DNA of 5,492 nt, from the NCBI GenBank assembly GCA_002427165.1, contig DIQB01000025.1:30602-36093 (forward strand), read 5' to 3'. The notes under the pieces are model-generated. The model worked only from the letters and a program-made list of their open reading frames with translations, was not told the DNA's origin and did no database searches. Positions 1-4,453 of this stretch are shown here, piece after piece (position 1 is the stretch's first letter; each line of letters starts with the position of its first letter). The translations under genes were made by a program, and so were the position numbers. Source of the DNA: Firmicutes bacterium UBA5473 (GTDB taxonomy: Bacteria > Bacillota > DTU084).

Positions 1-35
1 CCACCTTTGCCACTTAAAACCACAAGTTGTCTCAT
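1..35 (-). CDS. MinD/ParA-like P-loop ATPase, second copy (5' end only)
   Basis: Only the first 11 codons are in the window, reading MRQLVVLSGKG and then the first two bases of a Gly codon; the gene continues past the left edge. This is the start of a deviant Walker A (KGGxGKT) ATPase, and it is nearly the same as the N-terminus of the next gene upstream (MRLAVLSGKGG). The two genes are therefore tandem paralogues. The ATG overlaps the TGA of the preceding gene in an ATGA junction, and a strong AAGGAGG lies seven bases before it inside the preceding coding region, so translation is probably coupled. From known clusters of this kind it probably also carries a ferredoxin-like insertion, but that part is not visible. 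Confidence 0.85.
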   Translation of the reverse strand, partial: MRQLVVLSGKG

Positions 36-865
36 AGTCCGGCCTCCTTTTCAATCCGCCCAAGAAGGCCTTCAAATAGCTGACGATACTTCGGCTTCTC
101 AACTGCCAACTGCCCCTGGGAGATGGTATATGCAAGTTTGCTGTCGTAGGGGATGGTCTCCAAAATCGTTAGCCCTTCCCGAATGCAATAGTCTCGAGCC
201 ATTGTCTCACCTGGAAGCCCTTTGTTGATTAACACGCCATGGGGCTTGTCCATGAGTTTCACCAGCTCCAAAACTAAAGCGAGATTGTGGATCCCAAAGG
301 CTGTAGGCTCTGTAACCAAAAGGCAGTAATCGCTTTTGCTAATGCTCTCCATCACAGTGCACGAGCTACCAGGAGGGCAGTCAATAACTGCGGGTTTCCC
401 AGCTGGTATCGACCCGATGAGTTTCTCGATAATCGGCACTCCTGAGGGCTCCCCAAGTTTCAGAATCCCACCTCTAGTCTCCAGCTCCCCTGCCCTTCCG
501 TACTCAATTGAGCCTATCTCCCTTTCTATCTCCACCAAAGCCTTCTGGGGGCAGAGGAGAACGCAACCACCGCAGCTATGACACATTTGGGGGAAAACCA
601 GGAGCTTCTCACCTACATAGGAGAGTGCATTGAACTTACAAAACTCAACACACTTTTTGCAGCCATGGCACCTCGCTTGATCCACCTGGGGATAGGGCAC
701 GGAAATAGTCTGCTTTTTTTCGAGCTCGGGCTTGAGGAAAATCCAGCCATTGGGCTCCTCCACATCGCAGTCAAGATAGATTGCCTCTTTTGCTACAGAG
801 GCAAGGTTTACTGAGACAAAAGTCTTACCTGTGCCTCCCTTACCACTTAAAACCGCAAGACGCAT
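32..865 (-). CDS. MinD-family ATPase with inserted 2x[4Fe-4S] ferredoxin domain
   Basis: A 277-residue cytoplasmic P-loop ATPase of the MinD/ParA superfamily. The deviant Walker A motif GKGGTGKT is at residues 8-15, the switch-type LDCDVEEPN at 31-39, and a Walker B-like stretch ending in DCPPG lies in the middle of the protein. A bacterial ferredoxin module is inserted after the first third. It has two CX2CX2CX3C motifs (C66/C69/C72/C76 and C95/C98/C101/C105), enough for two [4Fe-4S] clusters. Family knowledge: such ferredoxin-MinD proteins occur in pairs in anaerobes, next to Mrp and NifX-fold proteins, and include those in the Desulfovibrio ORP complex. The likely role is nucleotide-dependent electron transfer or metal-cluster handling; the substrate is unknown. 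The start is supported by GGAGG about nine bases upstream. The gene starts one base after the upstream stop and ends in a 4-base overlap with its paralogue, so it is an operon member. Confidence 0.92.
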   Translation of the reverse strand: MRLAVLSGKGGTGKTFVSVNLASVAKEAIYLDCDVEEPNGWIFLKPELEKKQTISVPYPQVDQARCHGCKKCVEFCKFNALSYVGEKLLVFPQMCHSCGGCVLLCPQKALVEIEREIGSIEYGRAGELETRGGILKLGEPSGVPIIEKLIGSIPAGKPAVIDCPPGSSCTVMESISKSDYCLLVTEPTAFGIHNLALVLELVKLMDKPHGVLINKGLPGETMARDYCIREGLTILETIPYDSKLAYTISQGQLAVEKPKYRQLFEGLLGRIEKEAGL

Positions 866-866
866 C

Positions 867-1235
867 CTACATTCCTCCGCGGCCGTGGAACCCTGGATGA
901 ATTTGAGTTAGCTCCTCTAGTTTCCCCTCTTGAAATAGTGCCACAACTTCACCTGCAGTGCCAGCCACTGCCCTCATGAGCTTTATTTTGGCAGCTGAAA
1001 GCACATCATGAGCATTTTGTCCGCAGCGGTAGGTGATCAGAACTTCTGCGCCAAGATCTGCGATTTTTTGGGCAGCTTTGATCCCGGCTCCTCCCGGGGC
1101 CATAGCAGCCTCATTGGCGACAGCTTCAAAATCTCCCCCTTCTGTATCTACCACGAGAAAGTATGGTGCCCGTCCAAAGGAAGGGCTAATTGGACTGTCC
1201 ATGGTCTTTTGGTCTACAGGCAGTGCAATCTTCAT
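867..1235 (-). CDS. NifX/NifB-fold cofactor-binding protein (ORP-like)
   Basis: A small soluble protein of 122 residues in the dinitrogenase iron-molybdenum cofactor family (NifX/NafY/NifB C-terminal fold). Visible family features are the start MKIALPVD, the SFGRAPYF segment around residues 19-26, the APGGAGIKAA segment around 46-55, and GAEVLITYRCGQNA around 62-75, where most relatives have a G-x-x-G-x-N-A turn. Its only cysteine is C71. The C-terminus HPGFHGRGGM is rich in His and Gly. Relatives bind FeMo-co precursors or, in the ORP of Desulfovibrio, a Mo-Cu sulfide cluster; which metal is bound here cannot be told. An in-frame ATG six bases earlier (1241) touches the GGAGGT directly, whereas the chosen ATG lies seven bases after GGAGG and gives the family-typical N-terminus. 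It sits between mrp (16-base gap) and the ferredoxin-MinD gene (1-base gap). Confidence 0.9.
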   Translation of the reverse strand: MKIALPVDQKTMDSPISPSFGRAPYFLVVDTEGGDFEAVANEAAMAPGGAGIKAAQKIADLGAEVLITYRCGQNAHDVLSAAKIKLMRAVAGTAGEVVALFQEGKLEELTQIHPGFHGRGGM

Positions 1236-1241
1236 TTTCAT

Positions 1242-1247
1242 ACCTCC
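1242..1247 (-). promoter_or_regulatory. Ribosome binding site deciding the NifX-like start
   Basis: GGAGGT on the minus strand is immediately followed by ATG AAA ATG. The first ATG (1241) has essentially no spacing from the Shine-Dalgarno core, while the second (1235) has the usual seven bases. This favours initiation at 1235. Confidence 0.7.
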
Positions 1248-1251
1248 AGTT

Positions 1252-2031
1252 TTATACTTTTAAAAGAGTGCTAATAGCACCATCGAGAGCAGTTAAATCT
1301 AGGTTTTCAATTTCACCCTGATCGCAAAGCTGGGCAAGTGCGGGATCCAAAGGAAGTCTCCCTAAAATCTTCAGATCCAGTTCTTTTGCAACCTGATCCA
1401 AATTGCTCTCGCCAAAAACTTTGATTTGTTTGCCGCAATCTGGGCACGCCAAGTAGCTCATGTTCTCCACAAGACCCAAAACAGGAATCTGCATGGACTG
1501 GGCCATGTTGTAGGCTTTGCGTACAATCATCTGCACCAGTTCTTGGGGTGATGTGACAATTACAATTCCTGCTAAAGGCAAGGATTGGAACACTGTCAGG
1601 GGAACATCACCTGTGCCAGGGGGCAGGTCCACAAAGAGGAAATCCAGATCGCCCCAGAGGACATCTGTCCAAAATTGCTTAACTACACCTGAGAGAATAG
1701 GGCCGCGCCAGATGACCGGGCTATCCTCTTTGCCCAAAAGCAAATTAATCGAGATCACAGAAAGTCCAGTGCTGGTTTTCTGGGGGATGATCCCCAGCTC
1801 GCTTGAGGTGGCATTTTCCGTCAAGCCAAACATTTTCGGGATGGAGGGGCCGGTGATATCGGCATCCATAATCCCTACTTTCTTCCCTGCACGCTGCATC
1901 AGCACAGAAAGTATAGAGGTGACTAGTGATTTTCCCACTCCTCCCTTGCCACTGACGATGCCGATGACTTTGCCAATCCTGTTATTTTCATTTGGCTCCA
2001 ATAGAAATGAGTTTTGTTCCCCTGTTTTCAT
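1252..2031 (-). CDS. mrp: Mrp/NBP35/ApbC-type Fe-S cluster carrier ATPase
   Basis: A 259-residue cytoplasmic P-loop NTPase of the Mrp/NBP35 group. It has deviant Walker A GKGGVGKS at residues 28-35, the DADITGPSIPKMFG signature at 56-69, VDLPPGTGD at 134-142, and the Mrp hallmark ENMSYLACPDCG with the CxxC pair C196/C199. In characterised relatives this cysteine pair bridges a labile [4Fe-4S] cluster across a homodimer and delivers it to apo-proteins. The length is that of a compact Mrp core without an N-terminal DUF59 domain. Here it is the first gene of a minus-strand operon with an ORP-like protein and two MinD ATPases, so it may be dedicated to that system instead of general Fe-S biogenesis. 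The ATG has only a weak purine tract (GAAAG) in front, but no ATG, GTG or TTG lies nearby in frame upstream. A palindromic operator lies 41 to 60 bases before the start codon. Confidence 0.93.
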   Translation of the reverse strand: MKTGEQNSFLLEPNENNRIGKVIGIVSGKGGVGKSLVTSILSVLMQRAGKKVGIMDADITGPSIPKMFGLTENATSSELGIIPQKTSTGLSVISINLLLGKEDSPVIWRGPILSGVVKQFWTDVLWGDLDFLFVDLPPGTGDVPLTVFQSLPLAGIVIVTSPQELVQMIVRKAYNMAQSMQIPVLGLVENMSYLACPDCGKQIKVFGESNLDQVAKELDLKILGRLPLDPALAQLCDQGEIENLDLTALDGAISTLLKV

Positions 2032-2055
2032 CAGTCTTTCAGACCTTTCTTCAAA

Positions 2056-2061
2056 AATATA
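2056..2061 (-). promoter_or_regulatory. Candidate -10 of the mrp operon promoter
   Basis: TATATT on the minus strand lies about 25 bases before the mrp ATG. No acceptable -35 hexamer is found 16-19 bases upstream; that place is occupied by the AT-rich palindrome at 2072-2091. The promoter could thus need an activator bound there, or lie elsewhere. TAAACT at 2061-2066 is an alternative -10. A lone half-site TTGAAG recurs at 2049-2054, at the predicted transcription start. Confidence 0.35.
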
Positions 2062-2071
2062 GTTTAGCTAT

Positions 2072-2091
2072 CTTCAATAAAATTATTGAAG
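2072..2091. promoter_or_regulatory. Palindromic operator in front of mrp
   Basis: A perfect inverted repeat with 9-base arms CTTCAATAA and TTATTGAAG around a central AA. It lies in the short gap between the MerR-type gene and mrp, just upstream of the candidate -10. The same core, TTCAATAA-N2-TTATTGAA, recurs at 2569-2592 at the promoter of the MerR-type gene, and it was not noticed elsewhere in the window. No T-run suitable for a terminator follows on the minus strand, so a protein-binding site is the best reading. Confidence 0.72.
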
Positions 2092-2106
2092 TGGTTTATA
2101 AAAATT

Positions 2107-2520
2107 TTATCTGCATCCCTGGCAATCTTGGCACATTTTCCACATCAAGCAACCCTGACATAGTTCTGCTTTGTCCGCTGCCACAAGGCAGTAGGTTCCC
2201 TTCCGCTTCCAGCAGGGCTTGGACTCATTTACAGGAATGCTGCTATTTTTACTGGCTCCACCTTTGCAATTACGCTTCTCCCAGCAAGCATACATGCCAG
2301 TGAGCTCTTTTGCTCCGGCAAGATTGAGGCCTCGCTCAGCTAAAAGGTATTTGATAAACTTAAGCCGCAAAAGATCCAGGTTGGAGTATTTCCTTCGGTT
2401 GCCTTCCCTCCGGGGCAAGATCAGGCCGCGGCGTTCCCAGACCCTGAGGGTTTCCGGGTGCTCGCCCAAAAGCTCCGCCACAGTACCGATTGAGTAGAGG
2501 GCAGTTTCCTCATCGATCAT
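2107..2520 (-). CDS. MerR-type regulator with cysteine-rich two-CW-like C-terminus
   Basis: A 137-residue DNA-binding protein. Residues 10-70 form a MerR/HspR-like winged helix: YSIGTVAELLGEHPETLRVW helix-turn-helix, then ERRGLILPRREGNRRKYSNLDLLRL as the wing region. The tail (75-137) holds nine cysteines: C79-W80, C85, C103-W104, C111, then C121, C124, C130, C133 and C136. The CW-x4-C and CW-x6-C pattern resembles small 'two-CW' cysteine-rich modules of anaerobes, and the last part (CX2CX5CX2CX2C) could hold metal or an Fe-S cluster; this sensing role is inferred. An in-frame ATG at 2613 is rejected because a sigma-A promoter (2548-2576) lies inside that extension. The chosen ATG has GGTGA four bases upstream and a leader of about 20 bases. 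It probably represses itself and controls the mrp operon through the matching palindromes on both sides. Confidence 0.85.
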   Translation of the reverse strand: MIDEETALYSIGTVAELLGEHPETLRVWERRGLILPRREGNRRKYSNLDLLRLKFIKYLLAERGLNLAGAKELTGMYACWEKRNCKGGASKNSSIPVNESKPCWKRKGTYCLVAADKAELCQGCLMWKMCQDCQGCR

Positions 2521-2547
2521 AGTATCACCAGCCATTTCTATAGGCCT

Positions 2548-2576
2548 ATTATATACCAAAGCTTTGTTAAGTTCAA
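2548..2576 (-). promoter_or_regulatory. Sigma-A promoter of the MerR-type gene
   Basis: On the minus strand TTGAAC (2571-2576), a 17-base spacer and a perfect TATAAT (2548-2553) predict transcription from about 2541. The -35 lies within the promoter-proximal arm of the palindrome at 2569-2592, so a protein bound there would block RNA polymerase. The spacer contains a separate perfect 10-base palindrome CAAAGCTTTG (2557-2566), the place where MerR proteins often bind. The 17-base spacer is normal, not the stretched 19-20 bases of MerR-activated promoters. Confidence 0.8.
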
Positions 2577-2592
2577 TAATTTTATTGAACTT
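2569..2592. promoter_or_regulatory. Palindromic operator at the MerR-type gene promoter
   Basis: A perfect inverted repeat with 11-base arms AAGTTCAATAA and TTATTGAACTT around a central TT. It shares the core TTCAATAA-N2-TTATTGAA with the site before mrp. It overlaps the -35 of the MerR-type gene on one side and the last codons and TAA stop of the MBL gene (2582-2592) on the other. The overlap with the -35 suggests repression, most simply autoregulation. Confidence 0.75.
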
Positions 2593-3385
2593 CCTCGAAA
2601 ATAAGCTCCTCACCTGCGCCTAGCAGTGGACAGCTGTCTCCAAAGGCAGCCTTGAGTCCACTGATTGCCCCAAAGCCTGTACAGTGCAGGGGAACTATAA
2701 GCTCCACCTGATGTTCTTGCAAAATCCTGCTTGCCTCCCGCCCACTGCCTTTAAGATGAAAGCCACCGATGACAGCTGCAATTCTCTCCCCTGGAAAAAG
2801 CTCTGCCGCTACCCTGAGGGCATTTCCCAGGCCCATGTGGCAGCAGCCCATGAAGACATAGACTCCGTTGCGCCCCTCAATTAGCAGCAGCTGCTCGTCT
2901 AGAACATAATCTTCCACAAGCTCCTCTCCCTCATACATAAGGAAAGGAGTCTGGGTGATTTCAAAGAATCTTGGTACCTGCCCTGTGAGGAGAATGTTGG
3001 GGCTTAAGGCAAGTGGTTCTCTGACAGTTTCGATTCGCTCGGAGAAATCTTCCCTTCCCCACGGAATGCCTATGTTCTCGCGCTCTCCTCTATTGAACCT
3101 TTGGCTGAAGGCAGCTGGATGAAGGTAGAACTTGTCTTTGCGATTGTGCCGGGCAAACTCTCGCACTCCGCCTGTGTGGTCGTAGTGTCCGTGGGTGAGG
3201 ACTAGTGCATCTACCGAAGATAGATCCACACCCATTTGCTTTGCGTTATGGGCAAATACGTGGCTTTGGCCTGTATCGAAGAGAATCCGATAATGATCAA
3301 CCTGGATAAATAAAGAAAGGCCATGTTCTGCAAGGAACCTAGATTTAGAGGTTTGGTTGTTGCACAGGATCTGAACTTTAAGCAT
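2582..3385 (-). CDS. MBL-fold metallohydrolase (COG1237-like)
   Basis: A 267-residue cytoplasmic metallo-beta-lactamase-fold hydrolase. The metal-binding motif THGHYDHTGG gives H65, H67, D69 and H70; further candidate ligands are H183 in GCCHMGLGN, H210 in IGGFHL and H234 in PLHCTG. FDTGQS (36-41) and DEQLLLIE (163-170) also fit the group annotated as metal-dependent hydrolases related to the dihydropterin/ribofuranosylaminobenzene phosphate synthases. The actual substrate is unknown, and that annotation should not be taken as an activity. There is no signal peptide. The ATG is preceded by AAGGAG at five bases. The gene has its own strong promoter with a LexA-like box, and its 3' end carries the operator of the next gene. 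Similar genes neighbour ORP/MinD-type clusters in anaerobes, so a linked role is possible but unproven. Confidence 0.88.
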   Translation of the reverse strand: MLKVQILCNNQTSKSRFLAEHGLSLFIQVDHYRILFDTGQSHVFAHNAKQMGVDLSSVDALVLTHGHYDHTGGVREFARHNRKDKFYLHPAAFSQRFNRGERENIGIPWGREDFSERIETVREPLALSPNILLTGQVPRFFEITQTPFLMYEGEELVEDYVLDEQLLLIEGRNGVYVFMGCCHMGLGNALRVAAELFPGERIAAVIGGFHLKGSGREASRILQEHQVELIVPLHCTGFGAISGLKAAFGDSCPLLGAGEELIFEEVQ

Positions 3386-3411
3386 TTGCGCTCCTTTCCG
3401 CTTTTTTATTG

Positions 3412-3425
3412 TGAACGTATGTTCG
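3412..3425 (-). promoter_or_regulatory. LexA-like (Gram-positive SOS box) palindrome
   Basis: The minus strand reads CGAACATACGTTCA. This fits the Bacillus-type LexA/DinR consensus CGAACRNRYGTTYC at all positions except the last. It covers about +1 to +13 of the promoter just upstream, where a repressor would block transcription. The core GAAC-N4-GTTC is short, and TetR-family operators can look similar, so the identity of the binding protein is uncertain. Confidence 0.5.
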
Positions 3426-3430
3426 TTTTA

Positions 3431-3459
3431 ATCATAACGGGGATCTAGAGGTTTGTCAA
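3431..3459 (-). promoter_or_regulatory. Strong sigma-A promoter of the MBL gene
   Basis: On the minus strand there is a consensus TTGACA (3454-3459), a 17-base spacer and TATGAT (3431-3436). Transcription would start near 3424, leaving a leader of about 40 bases before the MBL start codon. The promoter sits right after the LysR stop codon. No terminator hairpin is visible between the two genes, so read-through from lysR is possible as well. Confidence 0.82.
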
Positions 3460-3466
3460 CTATTTT

Positions 3467-4345
3467 TTAGTCCTCACCTGCAAAGCAGAAACGCCAGAAG
3501 TCTTTCATTTGCTTTGAAATATATTTATTTTTATGGTAGATGATGCAGAACTGGCGTTTCAACTTGAGGCCCTCCACGTCTATTTGCACGAGCCTGCCAG
3601 TTTTAAGCTCATTTTCAACTGCCAGCTTCGAGATCACGGAAACACCCATGTTAGAGGCCACTGCATTCTTAATTGCTTCGGAATTATTGCAGACCCAACC
3701 AATCTTCAGGCTCTTTCCTTTTGCTAACATGGTGTTTTCGAATAGTTCCCGAGTTCCGCTACCGCTCTCGCGCAGAATTAAATTTTCCTGGGCTAATTCA
3801 TCTATGGTGATCTGTACTTTTGTGCTTAAGTGATGTTGTGCTCCAGAGATTAAGATCAATTCATCATCGCAAAAAGGTTTGGCAATAATATCCTGGCTGT
3901 GGATCAATCCCTCAACTAGGGCAAAATCAAGTTCGCTTTTCAAAACCAACTCCTCTATAACTGTGGTGTTATCCACAACGGACTCAATTTTAAGTTTCGG
4001 ATACTTTTGGAGAAATTTGCCTGCAAGTTCGCTGAGGATACAGATGCCCACGGTGATTGACGCACCTATTTTCAGGGTACTGCTTGTTTGCGCCCTCTTC
4101 AATTTCTGCTCCATCTGATTGAAAAGGGAGACGATATGGCGAGCATAGCTTAAGAGTTGCTTACCGTGGGCTGTTAGATATAGTTTTCTGGAGAGCCTTT
4201 CAAACAGCTTGAGCTGATAATGGTTTTCAAGCTCAGCTATTGTTTGACTTACAGATGGCTGGGAGATATAGAGCTTCTCTGCAGCTTTGGTCATGCTGCC
4301 CAGCTCCGCCACTGTAATGAACACTTTCAGGTGTCTGATGGTCAT
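3467..4345 (-). CDS. LysR-type transcriptional regulator, CysL/CbbR-like
   Basis: A 292-residue regulator of full family length. The N-terminal winged helix-turn-helix covers residues 1-60, with ELGSMTKAAEKLYISQPSVSQ (15-34) as the core and LFERLSRKLYLTAHG (47-61) as the wing. A linker helix rich in charged residues follows, then the periplasmic-binding-protein-like effector domain from about residue 91 (LKIGAS), including ILRESGSGTRE (190-200), common in CysL/CbbR-type members. The effector is unknown; the divergent YeiH-type exporter points to a sulfur anion or related ligand, by inference. The start is set by GGAGG seven bases upstream of the ATG and the standard family N-terminus. It most likely activates the divergent transporter gene and represses itself through dyads at 4358-4392. 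Confidence 0.92.
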   Translation of the reverse strand: MTIRHLKVFITVAELGSMTKAAEKLYISQPSVSQTIAELENHYQLKLFERLSRKLYLTAHGKQLLSYARHIVSLFNQMEQKLKRAQTSSTLKIGASITVGICILSELAGKFLQKYPKLKIESVVDNTTVIEELVLKSELDFALVEGLIHSQDIIAKPFCDDELILISGAQHHLSTKVQITIDELAQENLILRESGSGTRELFENTMLAKGKSLKIGWVCNNSEAIKNAVASNMGVSVISKLAVENELKTGRLVQIDVEGLKLKRQFCIIYHKNKYISKQMKDFWRFCFAGED

Positions 4346-4357
4346 CTTTGTACCTCC

Positions 4358-4373
4358 ATAGGCAATTACCTAT
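4358..4373. promoter_or_regulatory. LysR-type recognition dyad (about -65 of the transporter gene)
   Basis: ATAGGCAATTACCTAT is a 16-base inverted repeat with arms ATAGG/CCTAT, a palindromic AATT centre and a single mismatched pair. Its centre is about 65 bases before the predicted start site of the divergent transporter gene. This is the standard place for the high-affinity recognition site of LysR-family regulators. It lies between the lysR Shine-Dalgarno and the lysR -10, where binding would repress lysR. Confidence 0.6.
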
Positions 4374-4376
4374 CAT

Positions 4377-4392
4377 CTATATAAGATTATAG
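4377..4392. promoter_or_regulatory. Second dyad, candidate LysR activation site
   Basis: An inverted repeat CTATA-N6-TATAG whose centre is 19 bases from that of the first dyad and about -46 from the predicted transporter start, next to its -35. Position and spacing suit an activation-type LysR half-complex. The arms are AT-rich and could partly reflect the lysR -10 (TATAAT at 4386-4391 on the minus strand), so support is moderate. Confidence 0.45.
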
Positions 4393-4414
4393 TATTTTAC
4401 AGATGGCAAGTCTA
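4386..4414 (-). promoter_or_regulatory. Candidate lysR promoter
   Basis: On the minus strand TAGACT (4409-4414), a 17-base spacer and a perfect TATAAT (4386-4391). The start site would fall near 4379, leaving about 34 bases of leader with the recognition dyad inside it. An alternative pair is TTGCCA (4404-4409) with TCTTAT (4381-4386). The promoter faces and overlaps the region serving the transporter gene. Confidence 0.5.
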
Positions 4415-4424
4415 GTGGTAAACT
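4396..4424 (+). promoter_or_regulatory. Candidate promoter of the YeiH-type transporter gene
   Basis: TTTACA (4396-4401), a 17-base spacer and TAAACT (4419-4424) predict a start near 4431, about 23 bases before the start codon. The -10 is weak (4 of 6), as expected for a LysR-activated promoter. The LysR-type dyads upstream fall at about -65 and -46. Confidence 0.5.
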
Positions 4425-4453
4425 AATTAACAAATGTTTGTGGAGGAGATGGC

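Noticed and set aside
336..814. Plus-strand frames opposite the ferredoxin-MinD gene
   Set aside because: They are shadows of a gene whose P-loop and two cysteine motifs are intact on the minus strand.
2072..2091. Rex, FNR or PerR binding site
   Set aside because: The arms TTCAATAA/TTATTGAA with a two-base centre do not fit TTGTGAA-N4-TTCACAA (Rex), TTGAT-N4-ATCAA (FNR) or TTATAAT-N-ATTATAA (PerR).
1517..2303. Plus-strand reading frames opposite mrp and the MerR-type gene
   Set aside because: They lie antisense to genes with clear family motifs, show no recognisable domain or good ribosome binding site, and one would run through the regulatory gap.
2569..2592. Palindrome as a rho-independent terminator of the MBL gene
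   Set aside because: The stem is AT-rich with a two-base loop, overlaps the stop codon, and on the minus strand is followed by AACAAAG and not by a T-run. Its core is repeated before mrp and it overlaps a consensus -35, so an operator fits better.
4449..4451. ATG at 4449 as the transporter start
   Set aside because: It is out of frame with the transporter and touches the GGAGGAG; the ATG at 4454 is in frame with proper spacing.
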